From Virgibacillus_P tibetensis (lineage in GTDB: Bacteria > Bacillota > Bacilli > Bacillales > Amphibacillaceae), in contig NZ_JARZFX010000009.1 of assembly GCF_036026595.1 (NCBI RefSeq), positions 1-64,000 on the forward strand: a stretch of 64,000 nt of DNA, given 5' to 3'. The position numbers were made by a program, and so were the translations under genes. The notes under the pieces were generated by a model. That model ran no database searches. It was not told the origin of the DNA and saw nothing but the letters and a program-made list of their open reading frames with translations. Position 1 is the stretch's first letter, and each line of letters opens with the position of its first letter. Below are positions 8,821-18,386 of this stretch, in pieces.

Positions 8821-10407
8821 ATGAAAACTGTTGAAAAAGTATTATTAAAGAAATTGAGTTCGCATAGGAACATACTAACTAATCTTACTGTACCACGTTT
8901 AGTAGAGAAAATATTATCCAGGAATGAAGGAATACTAACAGCTACTGGAGCTGTTCGTGCAACTACTGGAACATATACAGGGCGATCACCTAAAGACAAA
9001 TTCATCGTCAAGGATGAAGTTTGTGAAGATGTTGTTAATTGGGGTTCTGTAAACCAAGCAATTGATGAAGATTCCTTTAATAAACTTTATAAAAAAGTTG
9101 TAACTTATTTAAGTGAGAAAGAAGAATTGTATCAATTTAAAGGCTTTGCGGGTGCAGATGCTAATTATCGCTTACCTATTAAGGTGATTAATGAATACGC
9201 ATGGCATAATCTTTTTGCTCGTCAGTTATTTATTACCCCTGAAGAATCCGAACTAGAAACGCACGAATCCGAATTTACTGTAATATCAGCTCCAACATAC
9301 AAAGCGGATCCTGCTGTAGATGGCACTAACTCTGAAACTTTTATTCTTGTGTCTTTCAAACAGCGTGTGATTTTAATTGGTGGGACAGAATATGCCGGTG
9401 AAATTAAGAAATCAATTTTCTCTGTTATGAATTATTTATTACCTCGTCAGAATATTTTATCCATGCACTGTTCAGCAAACGTTGGTCTGGAAGGAGATGT
9501 TTCATTGTTCTTTGGATTATCGGGAACTGGTAAAACAACTTTGTCTGCTGACCCATACCGACGCTTGATTGGTGATGACGAACATGGATGGGGACCTAAT
9601 GGTGTTTTCAATATTGAAGGCGGCTGTTACGCTAAGTGCATCAATTTGTCAAAGGAAAAGGAGCCTCAGATCTATGATGCTATTCGCTTCGGGTCTGTCC
9701 TGGAAAATGTAATACTGGACGACGATACTCGACTTCCTAACTATGATGATACTTCTCTAACCGAGAATACTCGTGCAGCATACCCATTGGAAAATATTGA
9801 TAACATTGTAACTCCGAGTGTTGCAGGACATCCGAATACAATTATTTTCCTTACTGCTGATGCATCTGGTACATTACCACCAATCAGCAAGTTAACGAAA
9901 GAGCAGGCGATGTATCACTTCTTAAGTGGATACACTAGTAAATTAGCTGGTACAGAACGCGGGGTTACAGAACCTCAGGCAACTTTTTCAGCTTGTTTTG
10001 GCTCTCCATTTTTACCATTAGCACCATCAACTTATGCCGAGATGCTTGGTGAAAAAATCGATCTCTATGATTCCAATGTGTTTTTGGTTAATACTGGTTG
10101 GACCGGTGGCTCATATGGTGTTGGTGAACGTATGAAGCTTTCCTATACCCGTGCCATGGTTCATTCAGCTTTAGAAGGTGAGCTGAACACTGTTGAAACC
10201 ACTATTGATGAAGTATTTGGCTTAGAAATCCCAATTCATGTTCCAGGTGTACCTGATGAAGTGCTTGTACCAAAGAATACGTGGGAAGATAAGAATGCTT
10301 ATGAGTCTACAGCAAAATCACTCGCTTCAAAATTTCATGAAAACTTCAATAAATTTACACAGGCAAGTGATTCTATTAAGCAAGCAGGTCCACTTTATAA
10401 AGGATAG
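8821..10407 (+). CDS. pckA: Phosphoenolpyruvate carboxykinase (ATP)
   Basis: Converts oxaloacetate and ATP to PEP and CO2 (gluconeogenesis, cytoplasm). The 528-residue protein contains the P-loop GLSGTGKTT near residue 237, the metal motif IGDDEHGW near 255, and TGRSPKDKF near 53. The ATG at 8821 is chosen because an in-frame TTG at 8782 only adds 13 poorly conserved residues. Its synteny opposite metK is that of B. subtilis. The ribosome site is weak (AAGGCAGG). A strong terminator follows at 10520. Confidence 0.97.
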   Translation: MKTVEKVLLKKLSSHRNILTNLTVPRLVEKILSRNEGILTATGAVRATTGTYTGRSPKDKFIVKDEVCEDVVNWGSVNQAIDEDSFNKLYKKVVTYLSEKEELYQFKGFAGADANYRLPIKVINEYAWHNLFARQLFITPEESELETHESEFTVISAPTYKADPAVDGTNSETFILVSFKQRVILIGGTEYAGEIKKSIFSVMNYLLPRQNILSMHCSANVGLEGDVSLFFGLSGTGKTTLSADPYRRLIGDDEHGWGPNGVFNIEGGCYAKCINLSKEKEPQIYDAIRFGSVLENVILDDDTRLPNYDDTSLTENTRAAYPLENIDNIVTPSVAGHPNTIIFLTADASGTLPPISKLTKEQAMYHFLSGYTSKLAGTERGVTEPQATFSACFGSPFLPLAPSTYAEMLGEKIDLYDSNVFLVNTGWTGGSYGVGERMKLSYTRAMVHSALEGELNTVETTIDEVFGLEIPIHVPGVPDEVLVPKNTWEDKNAYESTAKSLASKFHENFNKFTQASDSIKQAGPLYKG

Positions 10408-10519
10408 TATGAATTTGTTTCCTCATCCCAAAAGGATTTTATTTATATGAGTGAAAGGTTAAACAGGTTAAGCCGTTTATCCGTATTAAAGCAAAATAAT
10501 GTTGGATTTATGCTGACAA

Positions 10520-10548
10520 CCGACCTCTGTATAGAGGTCGGCTTTTTT
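10520..10548 (+). terminator. Terminator after pckA
   Basis: CCGACCTCT / AGAGGTCGG stem with a 4-base loop followed by CTTTTTTATTT. Confidence 0.9.
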
Positions 10549-10691
10549 ATTTCTTAAATTAGATTGCAACCCTATTTTATCGTGATTTCTTGTAGTTCTT
10601 TTAATCTCCTCCCCATAGGCATTCACACATTTTTTCATAAAAGCATAAAATAGTTTGACATATCATTACTGAACTGAAAGGGTCGAATTAT

Positions 10692-11681
10692 ATGAAAAGA
10701 GTCAGATATCTCGTTTTATTTCCGTCTGTATTACTCCTTTTTCTTTCCGCTTGCAATACAAATGAAACCACCAAGATCCAGCTTGCAGAAGTTACACGTT
10801 CTCTATTTTATGCCCCTCAATATGTAGCGATAGAAAAAGGTTTTTTTGAAGAAGAAGGGTTGGATGTGGATTTGCAAACAACCTGGGGTGGCGACACGAC
10901 AATGACAGCCTTATTATCAGGAGGAGCAGATATAGCTCTAGTTGGATCAGAAACCTCGATTTACGTCTATGCACAAGATTCAAGGGATTATGCGATTAAT
11001 TTTGCGCAATTGACTCAAACAGATGGGACATTTCTTGTTGCGAAAGAGCCGAAACCTGATTTTACATGGGAAGACCTTACTAATAGTACTTTCTTGGGCC
11101 AGCGCAAAGGTGGTATGCCACAGATGGTAGGTGAGTATGTATTAAAGCAAAATGGTATTGATCCTCATAACGACTTGAACCTTTTACAAAACATTGATTT
11201 TGCCAATATTCCTGGTGCATTTGTTTCGGGTGATGCAGATTATGTTCAGCTATTCGAACCAACTGCAAGTATTTTTGAAAAAGAAGGTCAAGGTCATATT
11301 GTTGCTTCTTTTGGTGAGGAATCTGGAAAAGTTCCCTACACCGTTTTCATGACAAAACAAAGCTATATTGACGAAAATGAAGACAGTGTAATAAGTTTCA
11401 CGAAAGCAATATATAAAGCACAGCAATGGGTTCAGAAAAATAGCTCAGAAGAAATTGCAAAAGTAATTGAACCTTATTTTGAAGATACAGACTTAGATAT
11501 ACTAACTGCATCCATTGAGCGCTATAAGGAACAGGATTCTTTTGCGACTGACCCTATTTTAGATGAAGAAGAATGGAATAATTTAAAGAATATTATGGAG
11601 GAAGCTGGTGAATTACCGGCCGATGTTCCACATGAGGAGCTTGTAAATACACAAATAGCAGAAGAAGTTATTAATAACTAA
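10692..11681 (+). CDS. ytlA: SsuA/THI5-like ABC importer substrate-binding lipoprotein
   Basis: A 329-residue lipoprotein: signal sequence with lipobox LSAC (Cys about residue 21), then an SsuA/THI5-type periplasmic-binding fold with FFEEEGLDVD near 52 and LLSGGADIALVG near 75. It is anchored outside the membrane to deliver substrate to YtlD/YtlC. The three genes form an operon (12 bp gap, then a 17 bp overlap). Relatives bind nitrate, sulfonates or thiamine precursors; the ligand here is unknown and no thiamine riboswitch is visible upstream. Confidence 0.85.
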   Translation: MKRVRYLVLFPSVLLLFLSACNTNETTKIQLAEVTRSLFYAPQYVAIEKGFFEEEGLDVDLQTTWGGDTTMTALLSGGADIALVGSETSIYVYAQDSRDYAINFAQLTQTDGTFLVAKEPKPDFTWEDLTNSTFLGQRKGGMPQMVGEYVLKQNGIDPHNDLNLLQNIDFANIPGAFVSGDADYVQLFEPTASIFEKEGQGHIVASFGEESGKVPYTVFMTKQSYIDENEDSVISFTKAIYKAQQWVQKNSSEEIAKVIEPYFEDTDLDILTASIERYKEQDSFATDPILDEEEWNNLKNIMEEAGELPADVPHEELVNTQIAEEVINN

Positions 11682-11693
11682 GGAGGAGATCTG

Positions 11694-12509
11694 TTGTCAT
11701 TTCTAACCTTAGATCATGTTTCCCATCACTATTTTTCCAAAAACAGCTATACCAAAGCTTTAGATGATATCAACCTATCTATAAAAGAAGGTGAATTTGT
11801 TGCACTGCTTGGACCTAGCGGTTGCGGCAAATCAACTATCCTATCAATCATCGCAGGTATTATGAAACAAACTGCTGGTAATGTGTTATTACAGCAAAAA
11901 ACGATAAAGGATTCAGAGCTAGCCATTGGCTATATGCTTCAACAAGATTATCTATTTCCCTGGAAAACAATTATTAGTAATGTTTTACTAGGCCCCAAAA
12001 TTTCCAATAATAAGTCAGAAAAAATGGAAAGAAAAGCTTTGAAATTGCTTGCCGAAGTTGGCTTATCGGAAGTAGCCGATGCCTTCCCCAGTTCTCTATC
12101 TGGGGGGATGCGACAACGTGCAGCTTTAGTTCGGACATTGATAAATGATCCGAAGATATTATTGCTGGATGAACCATTTTCAGCACTGGATTATCAGACA
12201 AAACTAAAACTTGAAGATCTCGTATCAAGTCTTTTAAAAAGCTTCAACAAAACAACCATTCTGGTTACACATGATATTGGCGAAGCTATTGCAATGAGTG
12301 ACCGTATTTTCATTATGAACGCCAACCCAGGGGCTATTGCAAAAGTATTTGAAGTACCAATTGAACTACGTAATGAAACTCCTTTTTTGGTTAGAAGACA
12401 TCCAAAATTTCAACTTATTTTTGATAAGATATGGGATGAATTAGATAAAAAAGAAGCAGAATCTGTGGACCAAAAGGCGGTGTCACCAATTAATGGAACC
12501 AAAAGCTGA
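11694..12509 (+). CDS. ytlC: ABC importer ATP-binding subunit
   Basis: A 271-residue ABC ATPase of the SsuB/TauB type. Walker A GPSGCGKST is near residue 42, the signature LSGGMRQR near 134 and Walker B ILLLDEP near 155. The start is a TTG at 11694, directly after GGAGGAGATC. It energises uptake through YtlD with binding protein YtlA. Its 3' end overlaps ytlD by 17 bp, indicating translational coupling. Confidence 0.92.
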   Translation: MSFLTLDHVSHHYFSKNSYTKALDDINLSIKEGEFVALLGPSGCGKSTILSIIAGIMKQTAGNVLLQQKTIKDSELAIGYMLQQDYLFPWKTIISNVLLGPKISNNKSEKMERKALKLLAEVGLSEVADAFPSSLSGGMRQRAALVRTLINDPKILLLDEPFSALDYQTKLKLEDLVSSLLKSFNKTTILVTHDIGEAIAMSDRIFIMNANPGAIAKVFEVPIELRNETPFLVRRHPKFQLIFDKIWDELDKKEAESVDQKAVSPINGTKS

Positions 12510-13299
12510 TCATCTACTTTTTGAGAACTATAAAAATGAGTTGAAACAAGAGAAGAAAGTCGTTTTTATTTGGCAAATAAGTATTTTGCTAGCTTTCTTT
12601 ACTCTTTGGGAAATCGCCAGTCGTTTTTATTGGATCGACCCATTGTTGTTCAGCTCCCCGTACAGGGTTTTTAAGTTACTGGCAACCAGGTTTAACGATG
12701 GCTCTATGATCACCCATGTACAAGTAACTCTTTTTGAAACTGTTCTTGGCTTTATAATTGGAACAATAGCAGGGATTCTTATTGCGACACTTTTATGGTC
12801 CTCCAAAAGATTTTCCAGGATAATTGACCCCTACCTTGTAATTCTAAATGCAATGCCAAAAGTTGCTCTCGGGCCTATCATCATTGTTGCACTAGGTCCA
12901 GGATATATATCCATTATTGCAATGGGTGCGATCATATCTGTAATTATTACCACACTTGTTGTATACTCTGCGTTCAACGAAGTAGATCCAAATTATGAAA
13001 AAGTCTTAAAAAGTCTGGGAGCGACCAGGTGGCAATGTTTCAAGGAAGCTATTTTTCCGGCAACCATACCAGCTATGATTTCTACATTAAAAGTAAATGT
13101 AGGTCTCTCCTGGGTAGGTGTCATTGTTGGGGAATTTCTAGTCTCGAAGCAAGGACTTGGTTATTTAATTATCTACGGATTCCAGGTGTTTGATTTTACA
13201 TTAGTTATGGCAAGTTTAGTGTTAATTGCAATTTTTGCAGCAATTATGTACAAAATCGTAGAAAAGCTAGAGTATTGGTTAATTAAGCATTCAATCTGA
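12493..13299 (+). CDS. ytlD: ABC importer permease subunit
   Basis: A 268-residue inner-membrane permease of the BinaryPDT_perm/SsuC family, with about six hydrophobic segments and the EAA loop (SLGATRWQCFKEAIFPA near residue 177) that docks the ATPase. The ATG lies inside the end of ytlC. The substrate is unknown; the family includes sulfonate, nitrate and pyrimidine-precursor importers. Confidence 0.9.
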   Translation: MEPKADHLLFENYKNELKQEKKVVFIWQISILLAFFTLWEIASRFYWIDPLLFSSPYRVFKLLATRFNDGSMITHVQVTLFETVLGFIIGTIAGILIATLLWSSKRFSRIIDPYLVILNAMPKVALGPIIIVALGPGYISIIAMGAIISVIITTLVVYSAFNEVDPNYEKVLKSLGATRWQCFKEAIFPATIPAMISTLKVNVGLSWVGVIVGEFLVSKQGLGYLIIYGFQVFDFTLVMASLVLIAIFAAIMYKIVEKLEYWLIKHSI

Positions 13300-13302
13300 A
13301 TA

Positions 13303-13329
13303 AAAAAATCGCCATTCAGGCGATTTTTT
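13303..13329. terminator. Bidirectional terminator between ytlD and ytkD
   Basis: AAAAAATCGCC / GGCGATTTTTT with a 5-base loop. The ytkD stop codon lies at its right edge. Confidence 0.85.
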
Positions 13330-13795
13330 AATATACATTTTTTATATGATCCATGCAATGCTTTAATACTTCATCCTTCATAATAAAGCTGAACTGTTGA
13401 TTATATTTTATATTCTCAGGTATGGATTCTAACAGAACTGGACCTTCTGTTTCAAAATATGACTTTTGTTGAACAAGCTTATCTATCTTAGCATAGTACA
13501 CATTCTTAATCACATTTTCACTTTTCCCTGATACAAAGTATTGACCAACGTAATGAAGGTTATCTACTGACCCACCAGTTTCTTCCTTCACTTCCCGTAA
13601 AGCAGCTTGTTTGGCTGTTTCACCCTCTTCTACCTTACCACCTGGAAATTCCAACCCTCTTTCCTTATGTTTCGTTAATAGCCATCTATCCTTATATCTG
13701 CAAATTACCCATACATGCTTCGGTTGATCTGAAAAGGGATGGTTATCAAATGATAATTTTACTTGGTTGTTATAGTAGTCTCTAAAAATATACAT
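13328..13795 (-). CDS. ytkD: Nudix hydrolase, YtkD family
   Basis: A 155-residue Nudix protein with a complete Nudix box (G-x5-E-x7-REVKEETGG, about residues 51-74) that binds the catalytic metal. B. subtilis YtkD hydrolyses nucleoside triphosphates including 8-oxo-dGTP. The position after the ytl operon matches B. subtilis. The ribosome site before the ATG is weak. Substrate preference is inferred from the family. Confidence 0.87.
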   Translation of the reverse strand: MYIFRDYYNNQVKLSFDNHPFSDQPKHVWVICRYKDRWLLTKHKERGLEFPGGKVEEGETAKQAALREVKEETGGSVDNLHYVGQYFVSGKSENVIKNVYYAKIDKLVQQKSYFETEGPVLLESIPENIKYNQQFSFIMKDEVLKHCMDHIKNVY

Positions 13796-13835
13796 TGTTT
13801 CAGCTGCCTTTATTAATTCAATTATGTGCTTACAA

Positions 13836-14366
13836 TTACGCGTGTTTAATATTCGTTATTTTCCATTCCTCATCGAATGTCAATTCAATCTCTACTCTAT
13901 AATCACCATATAAATCCAAATGGTTTTCCTGCGTGATCTTAATAACATTCTCTTCTACTTGTATCATATCATATGCATTATCTTTCATGAACCATGGTGG
14001 TGTTTCCGTTGGGAGTATATAGAGTCCGTCTGGCTCTTCAGTAAAGTAAAAATCAACGTATATTTCTGCAACATCTCTTGTTGTTACACGCTCAAAAGCA
14101 TGAAGTAATGACTCTTTCGTGTCGAAATCTTTCACCTTATAATTATCATCTATTTCTTGTACAATTAACTTCATAAATTGATCTGTTAAAAACACTAACT
14201 TTTCATGAGTCAATTCCGGGGTTTCTTCCTCTGATACTTCTTCTCCTTGCACCTGATCTTCAGCTGACACTGTTATTGAATTACTTGCATTACTTATAGT
14301 TAATAATGATATAAGAGTCATAAAAATAATTACCCACTTTATATTAAGTCGTTGTTGGTCTTTCAT
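13836..14366 (-). CDS. Secreted or membrane-anchored protein, function unknown
   Basis: A 176-residue protein with an N-terminal hydrophobic segment (about residues 12-27) after a basic start, then an acidic linker rich in Glu (about 36-50) and a soluble domain. An AxA-type site near 34 would allow signal cleavage. GGGAGGA precedes the ATG. It lies 40 bp after ytkD in the same direction. No family recognised. Confidence 0.6.
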   Translation of the reverse strand: MKDQQRLNIKWVIIFMTLISLLTISNASNSITVSAEDQVQGEEVSEEETPELTHEKLVFLTDQFMKLIVQEIDDNYKVKDFDTKESLLHAFERVTTRDVAEIYVDFYFTEEPDGLYILPTETPPWFMKDNAYDMIQVEENVIKITQENHLDLYGDYRVEIELTFDEEWKITNIKHA

Positions 14367-14499
14367 AGTCGATTCCTCCCTCTTAGTGTGTATTAATGGT
14401 TTCTACTTTCACTATTCCTTTTATACTATAAACGTAAACATAATTTCTTAGAAAAACAGGAATAAAACACTAGTTAAAGTATTTTATTCCTCTATCTTC

Positions 14500-14820
14500 T
14501 TACATATGATTATCTTCTAAAATGCCCATACTTTTGATATGATCCTTTGCTTGCTCATCGCCCAATTCATATAGCATTTGATACGCTTCTGTAATGCCTG
14601 CATCGTATTTATCATTTGCCTTATCATTATGATAGGGCATTATTGGAATATGAGCCCGCCAAAACGCTCCCATACTTGCCTCATGCATCTCATTCATTTT
14701 TTCCCGTAATAAGACAACCTCGTCCTCCGTTGCGTGGATAATAAATTCATCGTTGTTGCTATATTCAATTTGTGAGATTTCTCCTGATGCAATGCTTACG
14801 TAAAATTTTTTTCTTTCCAT
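14500..14820 (-). CDS. Conserved small Bacillaceae protein
   Basis: A 106-residue soluble protein whose start (RKKFYVSIASGEI) and end (MGILEDNHM) recall a conserved Bacillaceae family sometimes labelled hydrolase/acyltransferase without experimental support. It contains FWRAHIPIMPYHND near residue 53. AGGAGG lies 6 bp before the ATG. Function unknown. Confidence 0.7.
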   Translation of the reverse strand: MERKKFYVSIASGEISQIEYSNNDEFIIHATEDEVVLLREKMNEMHEASMGAFWRAHIPIMPYHNDKANDKYDAGITEAYQMLYELGDEQAKDHIKSMGILEDNHM

Positions 14821-14880
14821 ATAGCACCTCCTACTACTAATTTGGCTTAAAATTGCATAAGCATGTATTATTTCTTAATG

Positions 14881-14906
14881 AAAAAAACCATCATTTAGGA
14901 TGGTTT
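14881..14906 (-). terminator. Terminator downstream of the TM-helix-repeat gene
   Basis: AAACCATC / GATGGTTT hairpin; on the minus strand it is followed by seven T. A second imperfect hairpin without a T-run (about 14979-15003) lies between it and the gene. Confidence 0.65.
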
Positions 14907-15013
14907 AATAAAATTTCAAGTATTAATTTTAACAAGGAATGAATTAAAGCAAGGCATCTCCTTTATCAGACATAGAAGGGTATCCCAAAAAATTGGAATA
15001 CCCCCATCTTAAA

Positions 15014-16669
15014 TTATCTATCATTATCTGGATCTGTATCATTTTCAAATAAATCATTACTTTTAAGTACATCATCTGTGTTAAAATCATTTGAATCATA
15101 TTCAACTGGGTCAGTAGTTAAATCAATGTTTTCAGTGACATCTGCTTTTGATTTTTTTTCTTTCATCTTCGTTTCCTCAATTGTTTGATCAAACTTTTTC
15201 AAATATTTCCTTGCAAAATCTTTTCCTCCTAAACCAAAAGCTAAACCAAATGCAAGTGAAAGTCCACCTAAAATCAGAATAAAAGCGGAGCTGACAATAG
15301 TAGTAGCAATGCCTAATTGTGTTAGTGCCATGAATACGGCCAGAACAATGACTGTATACTTGGCAAAACCAGCTAAAACAATTGTCGCAGGACCAGTAAG
15401 TACATTTCTTAATACCTTTTCAACAATATTCGCTATGATTAATGCTATTGCCAGAATTAATACTGCGGCCAAAACCTGTGGCAAATATGCTGTGACAGCT
15501 GTTGCTATAACTACCAGGAAATCAAGTTGCACCAGATATAGCGCTTGGACAGTTAAGAAGAAGGTGATTAGCACTTGGACAATATAACCAACTAATGCTG
15601 AAGGCGCCATTTTCTGCTGTGATGCTTCGCTATTTGATACATTCATTTTCTTTGTTAATCGATCAAAACCCACGTTTTGCAAATAACTGCGAACAAATTC
15701 TCCAATAAGTTTACCTAACCATACACCGGCGAGGATAAGCGCTATCCCGATCAGTATATTCGGTATCATATTCATAATATTGTGCAGCATACCTATTGCT
15801 GGTCCGGTAATACCTGTTAAGTCCAACTTTTCCAATGCTGCGATCGTGATAGGAATCATAATTAGAATAAAGACTACATTCCCAACAAACCCAGCAAAAC
15901 TTGTACCTTCAACTGCTTTATTCAATTTCAAACGTCCAATTAACCGTTCTACTCCAACGACCTGCAGTAAATTAACTACAATGTTTTTAACTACCTTTGC
16001 AACAAACCAACCAACGGCAAAAATAATTGCTGCCGCGAGAAGTTTAGGTATGAATGCCAGCATTGTTGCAAGTAATCCGCTAAACGGTTGTGCTACCCCT
16101 GCTATATTTAAGGCATCAAGTACGCCAGGTATAAAGAGTAATAGAATTAAGTAGAAAGCAACTTTACCCAGTCTTTCTATATAACTCTTAATTTCTTCCT
16201 CTGTTTTAGCTAATTTCATTTTATAAAATAAATGTAATAAATTTAACTTTTGGGTTCCATGTACAATTAACCACTGAACAATCGAAGCGATTATCCAAGC
16301 TAAAGCAAGAATCAATACTGCTTTTAGAACAGCTGGAATAACACCAAAAATTGTAGCTACTAAATTGGAGAGTGGGTTAGCAATCATATTCATATTAAGC
16401 ACGTTAAAGAATAGGACGAATACGATTAACAATAGTATGTAATAAACCACTTTCCCAAATATTTTTTCTGAGTTAACCGGTTTATCATTCGTTCGAAATT
16501 TGTTAAAAAATCTATCATCTATTTGAGTTTTTCTAAGTGCCTTTTCTACTGCATTACCAATTGCTTTTGCAAGTAACCATCCTACCAAGAGAACTATTAA
16601 GGCAATAACAAAATTTTGTAGCCCTTGCATAAATCCAGTTGTAAAGTAATCATCCATAAAATTTCCCAT
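15014..16669 (-). CDS. Mechanosensitive-channel-related membrane protein with TM-helix repeats
   Basis: A 551-residue integral membrane protein. Repeated blocks of two hydrophobic helices with a W(L/F)(L/V)AK..G/N motif (near residues 31, 217 and 322) match the conserved TM-helix repeat family associated with MscS-like channels. The C-terminal 70 residues are charged and Asp-rich, so probably cytoplasmic. GGAGGGAG precedes the ATG. Expected role: a stress- or osmolarity-related membrane protein. No canonical MscS beta domain was recognised. Confidence 0.75.
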   Translation of the reverse strand: MGNFMDDYFTTGFMQGLQNFVIALIVLLVGWLLAKAIGNAVEKALRKTQIDDRFFNKFRTNDKPVNSEKIFGKVVYYILLLIVFVLFFNVLNMNMIANPLSNLVATIFGVIPAVLKAVLILALAWIIASIVQWLIVHGTQKLNLLHLFYKMKLAKTEEEIKSYIERLGKVAFYLILLLFIPGVLDALNIAGVAQPFSGLLATMLAFIPKLLAAAIIFAVGWFVAKVVKNIVVNLLQVVGVERLIGRLKLNKAVEGTSFAGFVGNVVFILIMIPITIAALEKLDLTGITGPAIGMLHNIMNMIPNILIGIALILAGVWLGKLIGEFVRSYLQNVGFDRLTKKMNVSNSEASQQKMAPSALVGYIVQVLITFFLTVQALYLVQLDFLVVIATAVTAYLPQVLAAVLILAIALIIANIVEKVLRNVLTGPATIVLAGFAKYTVIVLAVFMALTQLGIATTIVSSAFILILGGLSLAFGLAFGLGGKDFARKYLKKFDQTIEETKMKEKKSKADVTENIDLTTDPVEYDSNDFNTDDVLKSNDLFENDTDPDNDR

Positions 16670-16774
16670 AAAAAAAACTCCCTCCTATGTAATATAGCTA
16701 TCTATACCTTAAAATGTATTGCTTTAAACCTATTACATTTATGGAAGGGAGAGTTTGTTTCATTTTATTTACTG

Positions 16775-18220
16775 CTAAAGCAATTTTAAAAGTTGATGCT
16801 TTACTATTTTATTAGATGCATTTCGGGGGAGCTGGTCAACAAAGTATATAGTTTGTGGCACTTTGTACTTCGCTAGATGCTTTTGTGCATACGAGATTAT
16901 TTCTGATTCTGTCATTTTCTGGTCATTTAGCACAACAAATGCGACTGGCACCTGGTCCCAGCGATCATCTGCTTTACCCACTACAGCAACTTCTTTAATA
17001 GAAGTCAGATTAGTAAGCAGATTCTCAATTTCTGAAGGGTAAATATTTTCTCCCCCTGAGATAATCAAGTCATTTCTTCGGCCAACTACATATAAAAAGC
17101 CCTCCGTATCCAAATAGCCCAAATCTCCAGTTGCAAGCCATTCCGAGTGAAGTGCTTTTTCTGTAGCAACTTTATTATTTAAGTAACCCTTCGTTACCAT
17201 TGGACCTTTAACATGAATTTCACCAATTCCATTATTTTCTAATGTAATAACTTTTAATTGCGCCGGAAATAAAGCTTTTCCGGCAGACCCTATTTTTTCC
17301 AGCGCGTCTTTAGGACTTAATGTTACAATTTGCGAAGATGTTTCCGTCATACCGTATGTTTGAAATACTGGAATATGGTTTGATTTCGCTTTTTCCAATA
17401 GTGATTTTGGAGCAGGTCCTCCTCCAAGCAGCATACAACGAAATGTTTCAGGATACTTTGTGCTTCCGGCTACTGTTATTAGTCTTTGAAGCATCACGGT
17501 TACTACAGAAACAATTGTAACGCCACTTTTCATTATCGCCTTATGTATGACATCTTCATTAAATTTATCTAGTAAATACACAGGCATGCCATAAATGACA
17601 CTTTTAATTAAGATCGATAGCCCTCCAACGTGGAATAGTGGTAAGGTTGCGAGCCACTTATCATTCGTATTTATCCCTAAATTCAGTGCCGAACCTATAG
17701 CACTCCACCAATGATTTCCATAAGTATGAATAACGCCTTTAGGAAAACCAGTCGTTCCAGAAGTGTAAATGATTGTAAATGTATCATCTAAATTGAGTTC
17801 AGTATTAAGATTTACAGCTTTTTCTTCATATGTATTTATTTCAGAAAATGCATGAATTTTTTCTACATCTAAGTGCATAACTTGTTCAATTAGACTATCT
17901 GCTGCTAACAGGTAAGATACACCCGCATCTATTATTTGATAATTCAATTCAGTTTCTGTTAAGCGGATATTCAGCAATACTCCAACTGCTCCTAAATAAC
18001 TTAGTGCATGTATTGCAATTACCATCCTGTGGTAATTGGTGGATAGGATGCCTACATGTGTCCCCTTTGCTACACCCATGCCAGCTAGTTTCTTTGCATA
18101 GGTTTGACTTTCATCTCTTAGTTCTGAAAAAGTCATGGTAAATCCATCTGGCAGTTCAATAGCTGTTTGGGATGGCGCTAAATCTGCTTGTTTAGTTAAC
18201 CAGTGAGGTATGGTTTCCAT
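16775..18220 (-). CDS. menE: o-Succinylbenzoate-CoA ligase
   Basis: Activates o-succinylbenzoate with ATP and CoA (menaquinone pathway). A 481-residue adenylate-forming enzyme with the AMP-binding motif YTSGTTGFPKG near residue 151, TGDLG near 362 and a C-terminal lysine in NASNKIVK. It is downstream of menB but separated by a terminator at 18342-18377, so it probably has its own promoter. menC, which often follows menE, is not present in the window. Confidence 0.95.
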   Translation of the reverse strand: METIPHWLTKQADLAPSQTAIELPDGFTMTFSELRDESQTYAKKLAGMGVAKGTHVGILSTNYHRMVIAIHALSYLGAVGVLLNIRLTETELNYQIIDAGVSYLLAADSLIEQVMHLDVEKIHAFSEINTYEEKAVNLNTELNLDDTFTIIYTSGTTGFPKGVIHTYGNHWWSAIGSALNLGINTNDKWLATLPLFHVGGLSILIKSVIYGMPVYLLDKFNEDVIHKAIMKSGVTIVSVVTVMLQRLITVAGSTKYPETFRCMLLGGGPAPKSLLEKAKSNHIPVFQTYGMTETSSQIVTLSPKDALEKIGSAGKALFPAQLKVITLENNGIGEIHVKGPMVTKGYLNNKVATEKALHSEWLATGDLGYLDTEGFLYVVGRRNDLIISGGENIYPSEIENLLTNLTSIKEVAVVGKADDRWDQVPVAFVVLNDQKMTESEIISYAQKHLAKYKVPQTIYFVDQLPRNASNKIVKHQLLKLL

Positions 18221-18341
18221 ATACCTACCTTCCTCTCTTATTAATAAAATATAGCCGTAGTAGAAATCAACTATGATTTATTAATTCTCTCAGTCCATGT
18301 TTAAACTAGTCGTGTGATCACCGAACTGTCGGCTGTAAATT

Positions 18342-18377
18342 AAAAACCTTTGCTCTGAAATAGAAGCAAAGGTTTTT
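18342..18377 (-). terminator. Terminator after menB, inside the men cluster
   Basis: AAAAACCTTTGCT / AGCAAAGGTTTTT, a perfect 13 bp stem. On the minus strand it is followed by TTTTTAATTT. Confidence 0.8.
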
Positions 18378-18386
18378 AATTTCTAC

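Noticed and set aside
10560..10691. Thiamine riboswitch upstream of ytlA
   Set aside because: The THI-box core sequences were not found in the leader, so thiamine-precursor transport is not supported.
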